From Nocardioides cremeus (lineage in GTDB: Bacteria; Actinomycetota; Actinomycetes; Propionibacteriales; Nocardioidaceae): a DNA stretch of 64,000 nucleotides. Position 1 is the stretch's first letter. Every line of letters begins with the position of its first letter. The stretch spans positions 186,001-250,000 of the forward strand of contig NZ_JAULSC010000004.1 in NCBI RefSeq assembly GCF_030518195.1, written 5' to 3'. Of this stretch, positions 17,219 to 26,623 are shown piece after piece. The notes below the pieces were generated by a model that saw only the letters and a program-made list of their open reading frames with translations, searched no databases and had not been told where the DNA came from. The translations under genes and the position numbers were made by a program.

Positions 17219-18410
17219 GACTTAGGAGCATCGCCCCGGCCACAGGCCCTCCACCGACGGCGACGACCGCGACGTCGGGACGTGACCCCACCGCACCCCC
17301 GACCTGGCGCTCCTGGCCCTCGCCCCAGAGCTGCACGCACGCCTCGTGGAGTAAGCCCATCCCGTGGAGCCGGCCACCCGAGAGCTGCCCACCGGAGGTG
17401 TTGAGCGGGAGGTCCCCGTCCAGAGCGAGGAGTGCGCCGTCCTCGAGGAGTGCGCCGACCTCGCCGTGCGCGGCGAAGCCGAGCGCATCGAGCCACTGCA
17501 CCGTCAAGAAGGTGAACCCGTCGTAGAGCTGGGCCACGTCCACGTCGGCGGATGTCAGCGTCGTCCGGTCCCACAGCGTGGCGGCCGCGTCGTGCGCGGC
17601 CATCGTGGTCAGATCGATCCGCTGGTCCCACGTGGCGCGCTCGAACATGCCGGTGCCAGCTGACTCGACGGTGAGCGGATGCCGCGGCAAGCCGGCCGCA
17701 GCATCACGCCTCGACACGATCACCGCGGTGGCCCCGTCACAGGGCACGTCGCAGTCGTAGAGGCCGAACGGCTCGGAGATCATCCGCGCACCGAGGTAGT
17801 CCTCCATGCTCAGCGGGTCACGGAAGACCGCGTCCGGGTTGAGTGCCGCGTGGCGACGCGCCGTCAGCGCGACCGTGCCCAGGTGTTCCCGGGTGAGGCC
17901 GTGGTCGTGCATGTAGCGCTGCGCGGGCAGGGCGAGCCAGTTGGCCGGCGAGAGCGCACCGAAGGGGGCGGTCCAGGCCATGTGCGGGGGCAGCTTCCCC
18001 CCGTCGAAGAGCACCGAGGCGCGGCCGCCGTCCGCCTGTGCAGTCGACTCCCAGACCGACCGGAAGACCAGGACGTGGTTGGCGAAGCCGAGGGTGACTG
18101 CCATGCAAGCCTCGATGACGGGCCCGATCTGCCCGGCAGTCTCGATCCCGCTCATGTACCACGACGTCCGCAGGCCCAGGGCGTTGCGGACCTCGTGCAC
18201 GTCGGCGCCGGAGAAGCCCCGCTGCGGCGCCCCGGGGCCGGGGTAGCTTGCGACCCCGTCGATGTCGTCGGGGGTGAGCCCGGCGTCGGCGATCGCCCGC
18301 AGAGATGCCTCGAGGGTCAGGTCGAGACCGCCGCGCATCAGCCTGCGGCCGACCTGGGACTTGCCGGCGCCGGTGATCACGGCCTTGCCGTCGAAGGGAC
18401 CGCCGCTCAT
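17211..18410 (-). CDS. Ltp2-like retro-aldolase of the thiolase superfamily
   Basis: 399-residue thiolase-fold protein. The nucleophilic thiolase Cys is absent: the region reads MSGIETAGQIGP. The GHPxGATG motif is replaced by GGRLHGMG. Both changes are typical of Ltp2-type aldolases that, with a DUF35 partner, split a beta-hydroxyacyl-CoA into a ketone and acetyl- or propionyl-CoA during side-chain degradation. The DUF35 gene is directly upstream and overlaps by 4 bp. The start MSGGPFDGK at 18410 is set by this overlap. Confidence 0.85.
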   Translation of the reverse strand: MSGGPFDGKAVITGAGKSQVGRRLMRGGLDLTLEASLRAIADAGLTPDDIDGVASYPGPGAPQRGFSGADVHEVRNALGLRTSWYMSGIETAGQIGPVIEACMAVTLGFANHVLVFRSVWESTAQADGGRASVLFDGGKLPPHMAWTAPFGALSPANWLALPAQRYMHDHGLTREHLGTVALTARRHAALNPDAVFRDPLSMEDYLGARMISEPFGLYDCDVPCDGATAVIVSRRDAAAGLPRHPLTVESAGTGMFERATWDQRIDLTTMAAHDAAATLWDRTTLTSADVDVAQLYDGFTFLTVQWLDALGFAAHGEVGALLEDGALLALDGDLPLNTSGGQLSGGRLHGMGLLHEACVQLWGEGQERQVGGAVGSRPDVAVVAVGGGPVAGAMLLSHG

Positions 18411-18883
18411 GCGTCCTCCCCCGAAACCGTCGCCGCGTCGACCGAGGGAGGCACCGGGCGGAAGAGCGGCAGCCACACCTCGGTGCCGCCCTCGGGGGCC
18501 CAGTGCTCGAAGAACACCTCGACCTCGTCGCCGATCCGGACCTCCGCGGGGTCGACGTCGACCAGCTGGCTGAAGATCCGGACGTCGGGCTGCTCCTCGA
18601 GCTCGACCAGCACGATCACGTAGGGGGGCGGAAGGGTCGGCAACCACGGCTGGCGGTTGACCGTGAACGTGGCGACCCGGCCGCGTCCGCTGACCGGCTC
18701 CGAGGCGACGTCACGGCTGCGGCACCGGAAGCACGCGGGCGCCGGCGGATGGAAGTACTGCTCACAGCTGCGACACCGGTGGATCATCAGCCGGTCGTCC
18801 TCGCCGCCGGTCCAGAAGACGACGTCATCGCCCTCGGGCGTAGGTGTGAGCCGGAAGTCGGGGCGGGTGTAGGTCTGGGCCAT
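18407..18883 (-). CDS. DUF35 zinc-ribbon/OB-fold protein, partner of Ltp2-like aldolase
   Basis: 158-residue protein with a rubredoxin-like zinc ribbon, HRCRSCEQYF then ACFRCRSRD, four Cys in two CxxC pairs, followed by an OB-fold (VATFTVNRQPW to the end). DUF35 subunits bind acyl-CoA and gate the active site of Ltp2-type aldolases. It overlaps both neighbouring genes by 1-4 bp, which fits a stoichiometric complex with the product of 17211-18410. Confidence 0.88.
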   Translation of the reverse strand: MAQTYTRPDFRLTPTPEGDDVVFWTGGEDDRLMIHRCRSCEQYFHPPAPACFRCRSRDVASEPVSGRGRVATFTVNRQPWLPTLPPPYVIVLVELEEQPDVRIFSQLVDVDPAEVRIGDEVEVFFEHWAPEGGTEVWLPLFRPVPPSVDAATVSGEDA

Positions 18884-20043
18884 CAGTCCTTCTCCGTGCT
18901 GAGGATCGTCACGGCGGAGACGGCCGTCGGCCCGCCGATGTTATGTGCGAGCGCGTACGTCGGTGTGTCGAGCTGGTTGTGCGCGTCGCCACGAAGCTGC
19001 TCGAAGAGCTCGACGTTCTGCGAGACGCCCGTGGCACCCGGCGGGTGCCCCTTGGCCTTCAACCCACCGCTGAGGTTCACCGGCCGACTCCCCTCGAACG
19101 TCGTGGCGCCGCTCTCGACGAGCGCGGCCGCACCGAACCTGTCACAGAACCCGAGGTCCTCGTAGCTGATCAGCTCGACGGCGCTGAAGCAGTCGTGCAC
19201 CTCGGCCACGTCAATGTCGGCGGGCCCGATCCCGGCCATCGCGTAGGCGGCCCGGGCCGCTTTCACGGTCGGGGGGAAGGAGGTCATGTCCTGCTTGTGC
19301 TGGTGCATCACCCGGTCGAGGCCGAGCCCGACGCCGCGCACCCACACCGGCCGGTCGGTGTAGCGGTCGGCCACCTCCTCGGAGACGAGGAGGACCGCGG
19401 CGGCGCCGTCACTCTGCGGCGTGCAGTCGTAGAGGCCGAACGGTTCGACCACCGTCGGCGCGCGCAGGACCTGCTCAACGGTGATCTCGAAGCGAAGCTG
19501 CGCCTTGGGGTTGGTCAGCGCGTGACGGTGGTTCTTCACTGCGACCATCGCCATGTGCTCACGAGTGGCGCCCGACTCGTGCAGGTAGCGGGCGGCGTGG
19601 AGGGCGAAGTTGGCAGGCGCGACCAGGCCGAGGGGATAGTCCCACGCCACGTCGCGCGTGAGCGCCGCCCACTCCCAGAACGTGCTGCGCGAGGACGACT
19701 CACGCACCTTGTCGGCCCCCACGACCAGGGCGACGTCGACGATGCCCGATGCCACGGCGTACATCGCGTTGCGCACGGCGTCGTTGCCGGTCGCGCAGGC
19801 GTTCTCGACCCGGGTGACGGGGATGTCGAGCAGTCCGCAGCTGTCGGCCAGGATGCCGGCCGGGAAGCCGTCGCTGGTGGTGAGCTCGCCGAACCACGCC
19901 GCCTCGATGTCGGAGCGGTCCAGGCCCTTGTCGACCGAGGCAGCCATCTCGGAGACGGCCATCGGTACGAGCTCCTTGATGCCGAGGTCGAAGTGCTCCT
20001 TGAACTTGGTCATCCCAGCCCCGACCATCGCTACGCGCCTCAT
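18883..20043 (-). CDS. SCP-x-type thiolase with intact Cys and His motifs
   Basis: 386-residue thiolase-like lipid-transfer protein. The nucleophilic Cys is present in VENACATGNDA near residue 86 and the His motif in GHPPGATGVSQN near the C-terminus. It therefore differs from its neighbour at 17211 and should do Claisen-type thiolytic cleavage. Start MRRVAMVGAG at 20043 overlaps the upstream stop. The upstream gene carries a DUF35 domain that may serve as its partner. Confidence 0.87.
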   Translation of the reverse strand: MRRVAMVGAGMTKFKEHFDLGIKELVPMAVSEMAASVDKGLDRSDIEAAWFGELTTSDGFPAGILADSCGLLDIPVTRVENACATGNDAVRNAMYAVASGIVDVALVVGADKVRESSSRSTFWEWAALTRDVAWDYPLGLVAPANFALHAARYLHESGATREHMAMVAVKNHRHALTNPKAQLRFEITVEQVLRAPTVVEPFGLYDCTPQSDGAAAVLLVSEEVADRYTDRPVWVRGVGLGLDRVMHQHKQDMTSFPPTVKAARAAYAMAGIGPADIDVAEVHDCFSAVELISYEDLGFCDRFGAAALVESGATTFEGSRPVNLSGGLKAKGHPPGATGVSQNVELFEQLRGDAHNQLDTPTYALAHNIGGPTAVSAVTILSTEKD

Positions 20044-21245
20044 CAGATGTCCTCCGTCGTCGGATCGGTGTCGGTGGGCAGCAGCGCGTAGCCGTAGTCG
20101 GGGATGCCCGATCGCAGCGCCACCCGGCGCAGCACCAGGCGGCCTCGGTCGCCGATCGCGGTGCCACCGGCGGGTGCACCGGTGACCTTGACCAGCGCGC
20201 GGACGTCGACCCCGTCGAGCTCGACGATCGCCAACGAGTAGGGCGTCGGCAGCCCGGGCACGGGGACGTGCACGGTGACTGCGGTGTAGACCGAGCCGGT
20301 GCGGGGCAGCGGGGCGAGCGACCATCCCTCCTCGGAGCCGCACTCGAGACAGCGCAGCCGGGGCGGGAGCGCGAGGGTGCCGCAGGCGTCGCACGCGCCG
20401 GCCTCCCACCGCAGCTTGGCGTCGAAGGCACGGGCGTAGGCCGCCAGCGAGATCGCGATCTCGGGGCCGGGTGTCTCACGCAGCGTGGCAGGTGACTGCG
20501 CGGCTGGCTCGTCGCGGGCCAGGCAGAGGCTGGTCGTGCCGCGGCCGGTGCGTACCGCGGTGGCGGAGGCCTGCTCGACGGCGACTGCGACACCGGTCTC
20601 CCCGAGGTCGTCGAGCGCGGCGAGCGCGAACAGTGCAGCGCTGGCACCGGTGACCGGCAGCGCCGGGGCAGGTCCCCGGGTGAGGACACCGGCCTGGCGA
20701 GCAGTGGCGCCGGCCACCACGACCGGCTTCTCAGCAAGATCGAGGGCGCTCACCGCAGCCAAGCCGCCACGGTCCCAGCCGAGCCGGGCGTCCTCGTAGT
20801 CGCGCGCGACACCGTCCCTGCCGCGACTCTGGACGGGCAAGCTGCCCACCCGACGGGCGCACGGCAGCACCTCGAGCCCATCGGAACCCACAAGGGCGGC
20901 CGCTGCCCCGGCGGGTGCCAGATCGGCTGCCAGGACGAGGGTGCCCGGTGCCGCGGCGGTGAGCACGTCGAGCGTGGCAGGGCACCCGCCCACCTGCTCG
21001 GTCACCGGGAGGTCCGCCGGTAGGCCCAGACCCGCCAGCAGCGCCGCGGCGTTGCCACCCTCGAGCAGCGGCAGGTCGCGTGAGACCAGCACCACCTGGT
21101 CGACGTCCGGCTCGTCGAGACAGCCGAGGGCTGCGCGGCCCGCCGCAACGGCCAGGGTCACCGCGTCCTCGTCGGGGCCGGGTCGGCGATCCTGCTCCTC
21201 GCCCCAGGTGGGGAGGTAGGTGCCGAGGGCGGCGAGGTGACTCAT
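20043..21245 (-). CDS. Fusion of HMG-CoA-synthase-like domain and DUF35 zinc-ribbon/OB domain
   Basis: 400-residue protein. Residues about 1-265 resemble a degenerate ketoacyl/HMG-CoA synthase-like thiolase fold (start SHLAALGTYLPTW, QVGGCPATLDV). Residues about 285-400 are a DUF35 unit with CDACGTLALP and CLECGSEEG, followed by the OB-fold. Alternatively it is an enlarged DUF35 partner for the thiolase gene that overlaps its end. Start at 21245 overlaps the SDR stop. Catalytic residues of the first domain are not clear. Confidence 0.75.
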   Translation of the reverse strand: MSHLAALGTYLPTWGEEQDRRPGPDEDAVTLAVAAGRAALGCLDEPDVDQVVLVSRDLPLLEGGNAAALLAGLGLPADLPVTEQVGGCPATLDVLTAAAPGTLVLAADLAPAGAAAALVGSDGLEVLPCARRVGSLPVQSRGRDGVARDYEDARLGWDRGGLAAVSALDLAEKPVVVAGATARQAGVLTRGPAPALPVTGASAALFALAALDDLGETGVAVAVEQASATAVRTGRGTTSLCLARDEPAAQSPATLRETPGPEIAISLAAYARAFDAKLRWEAGACDACGTLALPPRLRCLECGSEEGWSLAPLPRTGSVYTAVTVHVPVPGLPTPYSLAIVELDGVDVRALVKVTGAPAGGTAIGDRGRLVLRRVALRSGIPDYGYALLPTDTDPTTEDI

Positions 21246-22207
21246 CGGGCACCGCACGGAGCGACGAGGCCGGCGAGGCCCGGGGGAAGCACGCCGAGCG
21301 TGCGACGGAGGCCGGCGTCGAGCTCTTGCGCCTCCAGACGTGACCCACCCTGGGCCCGATAGCCCTCCTGGACAGACCATCCGCGCACCGGGTGGACGGT
21401 GCCACCGTCGATGCGGAGCACCTGCCCGGTGAGCCATCCCGACTGCTCCGAGCACAACCAGGCGACCACCGGGGACGAGTTCGCAGGGTCGAGCCGGTCG
21501 AAGCCATCGCGGCCGCCGGCGTCGATTCCTACGCTCGCGGTCATCCGCGTCGCGGCGACCGGCGAGATCGCGTTGGCGGTCATCCCGTAGCGGGTGCCCT
21601 CCAGGGCCGACGTGATGGTGAGGTTCGCGATAGCGGCCTTGGCGGCGCCGTACGCCGCCTGGCCGACGTTGCCGGCCAACCCGGTGCCGGAGGTGGTGTT
21701 GACGATCCGGGCAGCGACCGGGCGCCCCGCCCGGTACTCGGCGCGCCAGTGGTCGCACAGGTGCTTGGTCAGCGTGAAAGTGCCCTTGAGATGGACGTCG
21801 ACGACGGCGTCCCAGTCGCGCTCGTCCATCGAGGTGATGGTCTTGTCGCGCAAGATCCCGGCATTGTTGACGACAGCGTCGATTTGTCCGTGGTTCGCTA
21901 CGACGTGGCCGACCAGGTCTGCCATCGCCGTCCAGTCGCTGACGGAGCCGCCGACCGCGATGGCACTGCCGCCGGCTGCCTCGATCTCGGACACGACCTC
22001 GGTCGCGGGATCCTCTTCTGAGTCCTCCCCGCCAAGGCCGACACCGAGGTCGTTAACCACGACCGTGGCGCCGTGTCGTGCCAGCTCGAGGCAATGAGAG
22101 CGCCCGATACCGCGACCACCGCCCGTCACCAGGACGACCCGACCGGCCAGCAGGCCGTGCGTCGTCCCGGGATCGGCGACCGCTTCGACCTTCACCCCAA
22201 CGCTCAC
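21242..22207 (-). CDS. SDR dehydrogenase (3-hydroxyacyl-CoA/17-beta-HSD4-like)
   Basis: 321-residue SDR. Motifs are GGGRGIGRSHC near residue 31, NNAG in the middle, Ser in NTTSGTGL and YGAAK. A roughly 20-residue N-terminal extension and insertions make it longer than classic SDRs, as in the dehydrogenase part of MFE-2 proteins. GTG at 22207 has GAGGGAG upstream; an ATG at 22276 would abut operator B and be leaderless. It is the first gene of the eight-gene operon down to 14317. Confidence 0.83.
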   Translation of the reverse strand: MSVGVKVEAVADPGTTHGLLAGRVVLVTGGGRGIGRSHCLELARHGATVVVNDLGVGLGGEDSEEDPATEVVSEIEAAGGSAIAVGGSVSDWTAMADLVGHVVANHGQIDAVVNNAGILRDKTITSMDERDWDAVVDVHLKGTFTLTKHLCDHWRAEYRAGRPVAARIVNTTSGTGLAGNVGQAAYGAAKAAIANLTITSALEGTRYGMTANAISPVAATRMTASVGIDAGGRDGFDRLDPANSSPVVAWLCSEQSGWLTGQVLRIDGGTVHPVRGWSVQEGYRAQGGSRLEAQELDAGLRRTLGVLPPGLAGLVAPCGAR

Positions 22208-22276
22208 GTGCTCGGCTCCCTCGTCTCGACCGGATCGCACCCGGTCGAGTGCTTCCAGATCGGACGCTAACGTCAC

Positions 22277-22292
22277 TTGACAGATTCGTCAA
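22277..22292. promoter_or_regulatory. Palindromic operator B
   Basis: TTGACA-GATT-CGTCAA, one mismatch between arms. It overlaps a second palindrome CGTCAATTGACG at 22287-22298, so three half-sites lie in 22 bp. It sits between two divergent operons, the SDR-to-SDR operon (leftward) and the crotonase-dehydrogenase operon (rightward). Confidence 0.7.
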
Positions 22293-22344
22293 TTGACGTT
22301 GGACTGCGACTCACGCCGTGACCGCGGCCACCTTTGGAGGACTC

Positions 22345-23142
22345 ATGGATCACCCCTTCGCACCCGAGCTGCTGATCGAGGAGATCGGCGCCGTGCGCCT
22401 CGTGACACTCAACCGCCCCGAGGCGATGAACGCCACGAACGAGGCCCTGCACGGAGCGCTCATCGGGGTCTGGAGGCATCTCGCAGCCGACCCGGACGCA
22501 CGCGCCGTCGTCCTGACCGGAGCCGGCCGCGCCTTCAGCGCCGGTGGTGACATGGAGCACTTCGTCGAGCTGTGGAACGACCCGGCGAGCCGGCAGAAGG
22601 AGATCGAAGGCGCCGGCCAGCTGCTTCGCGAGATCCTCGCGTTCCCGTTGCCTCTGGTCGCGGCGGTCAACGGGCCTGCCGTCGGACTGGGGTGCAATCT
22701 CGCCGCCAGCAGCGACGTCGTCCTCATCGCCGAGTCGGCGTTCCTGCAGGATCCGCACGTCGGTGTCGGGCTCACCGCCGCCGACGGCGGGGCGCCCACG
22801 TGGCCGCTCCTCATGGGCATGCTGCGCGCCAAGGAATACCTGCTGACCAGCAAGCGCATTCCAGCCGCCACCGCGGTGGAGCTGGGCCTCGCGACGAGGA
22901 TGGTGCCCGACGCCGACCTGCTCGCCGAGGCCGTGAAGGTCGCCGAGCGGCTCGCGGCCCAACCCCCGCAGGCGATCCAGAGCACCAAGCGAGCCTTGAA
23001 CATGCACCTGGAGCGGGCGATCAGCGGCGTCATCGAGTACGCCCTGTCGGAGGAGTTCAAGTCCTTCGACACCTCCGAGCACCAGGCTCTGGTCACTTCG
23101 TTCCTCGAGCGGAGCAAGCAGAAGAGCGCGGCCTCGGCGTGA
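22345..23142 (+). CDS. Enoyl-CoA hydratase/isomerase (crotonase)
   Basis: 265-residue crotonase with LNRPEAMNATNE and GRAFSAGGDMEHF oxyanion segments and NGPAVGLGCNLAASSD. ATG at 22345 is preceded by GGAGG; an in-frame GTG at 22318 lacks a site. It is the first gene of a five-gene operon with two dehydrogenase pairs, so it probably hydrates their product. Its end overlaps the next gene by GTGA. Confidence 0.9.
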   Translation: MDHPFAPELLIEEIGAVRLVTLNRPEAMNATNEALHGALIGVWRHLAADPDARAVVLTGAGRAFSAGGDMEHFVELWNDPASRQKEIEGAGQLLREILAFPLPLVAAVNGPAVGLGCNLAASSDVVLIAESAFLQDPHVGVGLTAADGGAPTWPLLMGMLRAKEYLLTSKRIPAATAVELGLATRMVPDADLLAEAVKVAERLAAQPPQAIQSTKRALNMHLERAISGVIEYALSEEFKSFDTSEHQALVTSFLERSKQKSAASA

Positions 23143-24353
23143 GCACCTCGACAGCACCTCTCGGCCCCCGAGCCGCGGAGCTCGCTGTCGACCCCGTTGC
23201 CTACGCGCTGGCCCTGCGCGAGCACCTGGCCGACAACTCAGCGGACTACGACCGATGGCGCGGCCACGAGCCGATGACGGTCGCGGAGCGCAACGACCAC
23301 CACGCAGCCCTCCTGCGAGCCCTGCACGACGACGGCGGTTGGACGCGGTACGGATGGCCCGAGCCGGCCGGACTCGGCGGCGACCCCCGCCACCGCGCCG
23401 CGCTCTACGACGAGCTGTCGAGCGCCGGACTCCCGGTGCCCGACCAGTGCCTAGTGCTCGAGACGCTGGGCAACCCGGTGGTGCACTTCGCCCCCTCCCT
23501 GGCCGCGGAGGTGATGCCGGCACTCTTCACCGGCGCGCAGTGGTGGGGGCAGGGCTTCTCCGAGCCCGAGGCGGGAAGCGACCTGGCCGCCCTGCGGTGC
23601 CGTGCACGGCGCGACGGTGACCACTACGTCGTGTCCGGGCAGAAGCTCTGGATGAGCTTCGGAGCCACGGCCCACCGCTTCGTGTGCCTGGTGCGCACCG
23701 GGACACCGGAGGCGCGCCACCGCGGGCTGACCATGCTGATGATCGACGCCGACGCGCCCGGTGTCTCCCGACGTCCGGTTGCGTTGGCCAGTGGCCAGGA
23801 GGAGGTCTCCGAGGTCTTCTTCGACGATGTCCGCGTGCCCCTCTCGCGAGCGATCGGCGCACAGGACCAGGGCTGGGCCGTGGCGATGTACCTCCTGCAG
23901 TTCGAGCGCTCGATGTTCGCCTGGCAGAGCGCCGGGATCGCCCTGCGGCGACTGCGCGACCTGCGCGGCCGACTGGCTTCGTCGGGCACCCCGCTGCCGG
24001 ACGGGACCACGGGCCGTCTTGGGTCGACGTACGCCGACATCGTCACGCTCCGCTCGCGCTCGGCCGCCACGATCCGCCGCCTCGCCGCAGGCGACACCGT
24101 CGGGCCGGAGGCCAGTGTCGACAAGATCCTGCTCGCCACGGTCGAGACCGGTCTGCACGACCTGGCCCGCGACGCGCTCGGCGCCGACTTCCTTCTGGCC
24201 GATCCCCAGGACCCGCACGCGCTCGACTCCACAGCCTGGCGAGCCGAGTGGTGGTACAGCCGGTCCTCCACGATCCTCGGCGGCTCCGCTGAGGTCCAGC
24301 GCACCATCCTCGCCGACCACGTGCTCGGCCTGCCCCAGGAGTCGTCGCGATGA
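23139..24353 (+). CDS. Acyl-CoA dehydrogenase, alpha-like subunit (pair 1)
   Basis: 404-residue dehydrogenase. It carries FSEPEAGSDLAAL near residue 145 and the C-terminal ILGGSAEVQR, but the RxxFGRPxGS segment of complete enzymes is missing. The next gene carries that segment and lacks these, so the two probably form an alpha-beta heterotetramer. The ORF-initial GTG at 23139 overlaps the crotonase stop. Confidence 0.88.
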   Translation: MSTSTAPLGPRAAELAVDPVAYALALREHLADNSADYDRWRGHEPMTVAERNDHHAALLRALHDDGGWTRYGWPEPAGLGGDPRHRAALYDELSSAGLPVPDQCLVLETLGNPVVHFAPSLAAEVMPALFTGAQWWGQGFSEPEAGSDLAALRCRARRDGDHYVVSGQKLWMSFGATAHRFVCLVRTGTPEARHRGLTMLMIDADAPGVSRRPVALASGQEEVSEVFFDDVRVPLSRAIGAQDQGWAVAMYLLQFERSMFAWQSAGIALRRLRDLRGRLASSGTPLPDGTTGRLGSTYADIVTLRSRSAATIRRLAAGDTVGPEASVDKILLATVETGLHDLARDALGADFLLADPQDPHALDSTAWRAEWWYSRSSTILGGSAEVQRTILADHVLGLPQESSR

Positions 24354-25288
24354 GCCTGGACGACGCCACCGTCGAGGTCGTGCGCGGCTCGCTGCGCGAA
24401 GTCTTCGCCACAGGACGGCCGGTGGCCCCAGCGCTCGACGAGCTGGGCTGGGCCGAGGTCCTCGAGGAAGACCCGGCCATCGCCACCACCGTGCTGTTCG
24501 GCGAACAAGGACGAGCCCTGGCCTCCAGCGGCCTGCTGGCCGACACCATGCTGGCCGAGCTCCCGGGCTACGCCCCGGGGACACACACCCTGCTGCTACC
24601 CCACCCCCGACTCGGCGCGCACCCAGGTCCGACGGGTGTTCTGCTCGCCTCGACGGCCGAGGTGGTCGTGGTGCCTCGCGCGACCCCCGACGGCGTCGTG
24701 CTGGCAACCATCGAGCGTTCTTCGCTGGTCACCCGTCCTGCCGGCGGCTTCGACCCGGGCTCGGGCTGGCAGCTCGTCACCCTCGGCGCCGCGCTCCAGC
24801 CCGACAGCGTTCCGGTCGGCGCCGCATGGGAACGCGCCGTCGCTACTGGTCGACGCGCCCTGGCCGCCGAGATCATCGGCGTGTGCACGGCAGCCCTCGA
24901 GCTCGCGGTCACACACACCAGCGTGCGTCACCAGTACGGCCGGCCGCTCGGGTCCTTCCAATCGGTGCGACACCAGCTCGCCGAGGCGCATGCCGCGCTC
25001 GAGGCGGCCCGGGTCACCCTGGACGTGGCGTGGAGTGCCGCCGAGGACGTTGCCGCCTGGGCAGCGACGGTCGCCAAGCTGCGCGCCGGTGCGACCCAGT
25101 CCACGGTGCTGCGCCGCACGGTCCAGGTGCTCGGTGCGATGGGCATCACGCTGGAGAGCGACATGCACCGCTACGTCAGCCGGGGCGCGGCGCTCGACGC
25201 CCTCCTCGGCGGCCACCTCCGACTTGCCGACGAGGTCGGTTCTGCCGCGCTCGCCGGCGCAGACCTGCACCCCGTCGTCACCATCTGA
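24350..25288 (+). CDS. Acyl-CoA dehydrogenase, short beta-like subunit (pair 1)
   Basis: 312-residue dehydrogenase-like protein, clearly shorter than the usual 370-400. The SEPxxGSD region is lost, whereas VRHQYGRPLGSFQSVRHQLAEA is conserved, as is VLGAMGITLE. It overlaps the alpha-like gene by ATGA. Such reduced partners in known alpha-beta dehydrogenases help build the FAD site but need not hold the catalytic base. Confidence 0.83.
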   Translation: MSLDDATVEVVRGSLREVFATGRPVAPALDELGWAEVLEEDPAIATTVLFGEQGRALASSGLLADTMLAELPGYAPGTHTLLLPHPRLGAHPGPTGVLLASTAEVVVVPRATPDGVVLATIERSSLVTRPAGGFDPGSGWQLVTLGAALQPDSVPVGAAWERAVATGRRALAAEIIGVCTAALELAVTHTSVRHQYGRPLGSFQSVRHQLAEAHAALEAARVTLDVAWSAAEDVAAWAATVAKLRAGATQSTVLRRTVQVLGAMGITLESDMHRYVSRGAALDALLGGHLRLADEVGSAALAGADLHPVVTI

Positions 25289-25306
25289 GAGCGAGAGCGA
25301 CACGTC

Positions 25307-26623
25307 ATGACAGCATCCGCACCTGCCACACCGGCCACCCCGGCCTCCCCGACCGCTTCGTCGTCGTCGATCGAGGCCTTCGTCGAGGAGGCCAGCGCGT
25401 TCCTCGACGAGCACGCCACCCGGCGGCCCACCGGTACTGGCCGCGTCGTCTGGGGCGAGGGCGAGGACCGGATCTCCTACTTCGGCGACGAACCGCCCGA
25501 GGTCGACAGGGCGAAGGTCGACGCGGCGCGGGCGTGGCAACGAACCCGCCACGAGCACGGATTCGGCTGGATCACGGGCCCCACGGAGTACGGCGGCCGC
25601 GCGCTCAGCCCCCTGCACGACCTGGTGTACGACCAGCTCGAGGCGGGGTACGACGTGCCGGACACCGGCGTGATCTCCCTCATCGGGCTCGGCATGATCG
25701 GGCCCACGATCCTGGCCCACGCTCGCGAGGAGATCAAGCAGCGCTACCTACCTGCGATGTTCCGCGGGGACGCGATCGCCTGCCAGCTGTTCAGCGAGCC
25801 CGGTGCCGGCTCCGACCTGGCCAACGTCGCGACCAGGGCTGTGCGCGACGGCGAGGAATGGGTGCTCAACGGCCAGAAGGTGTGGACCTCGGTAGCGCAC
25901 CACGCCGAGCTCGGGATGGCGGTCTGTCGCAGCGACCCGTCGCAGCCCAAGCACCGGGGGATCACCGCCTTCCTCGTCGACATGTCGCTGCCGGGGGTGG
26001 AGGTGCGGCCGCTGCGCCAGATGACCGGCGGCGCGGAGTTCAACGAGGTCTTCCTGACCGACGTCCGCGTCCCCGACGACCACCGCCTGGGCGAGGTCGA
26101 CGACGGCTGGCGGGTCACGATGACCACGTTGATGAGCGAGCGGGCCAGTGTCGGCGGCGAAGGTGCCGGTCCGGTCGAGCGGGCGGTCTCACGCTCCTAC
26201 CTGACGGCGATGCTGGAGGCGATGGGGCTGTCCCGGGACGCCGCAGCGCGACGCCGGCTCGCCGAGGTGCTGGCCGACCTGACGGCGACCGGCTACCTCA
26301 ACCAGCAGTCCCTGCGCACCCTGCTCGACGGGCGCGCGCCGGGACCGGAGGCATCAGCCAGCAAGCTGATGTTCTCCCACAACCTGGCCGCCGCCTCCCA
26401 CCTCGCCGCAGAGATGGTGGGCCCGCGGATGATCGCCGAGACCGGCGACTGGGGAACCTTCTCGTGGAACGAGCTGCTCCTCGGCACGCCGGCCCTGCGC
26501 ATCCTGGGCGGCACCGAGGAGATCATGAAGAACATCATCGGCGAACGCGTCCTGGGCCTTCCCAAGGAGCCCGGCACCGACACCAAAGCGCCGTTCCGCG
26601 CGCCGACGGGAGAGCAGTCATGA
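25307..26623 (+). CDS. Acyl-CoA dehydrogenase, alpha-like subunit (pair 2)
   Basis: 438-residue dehydrogenase with a Thr/Pro/Ala-rich N-terminal tail of about 20 residues. FSEPGAGSDLANV and ILGGTEEIMKNIIGERVLGLP are present; the RxxFGRPxGS segment is absent. The start ATG at 25307 lies 18 bp after the previous stop. Its partner is the overlapping gene downstream. The length exceeds family norms because of an extended N-terminal part (EDRISYFGDEPPEVD). Confidence 0.88.
   Translation: MTASAPATPATPASPTASSSSIEAFVEEASAFLDEHATRRPTGTGRVVWGEGEDRISYFGDEPPEVDRAKVDAARAWQRTRHEHGFGWITGPTEYGGRALSPLHDLVYDQLEAGYDVPDTGVISLIGLGMIGPTILAHAREEIKQRYLPAMFRGDAIACQLFSEPGAGSDLANVATRAVRDGEEWVLNGQKVWTSVAHHAELGMAVCRSDPSQPKHRGITAFLVDMSLPGVEVRPLRQMTGGAEFNEVFLTDVRVPDDHRLGEVDDGWRVTMTTLMSERASVGGEGAGPVERAVSRSYLTAMLEAMGLSRDAAARRRLAEVLADLTATGYLNQQSLRTLLDGRAPGPEASASKLMFSHNLAAASHLAAEMVGPRMIAETGDWGTFSWNELLLGTPALRILGGTEEIMKNIIGERVLGLPKEPGTDTKAPFRAPTGEQS

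Noticed and set aside
23761..26619. Very long rightward frame preceding and joined to the 26620 dehydrogenase
   Set aside because: Arg/Pro-rich out-of-frame translation of three other dehydrogenase genes; the real gene starts at 26620.
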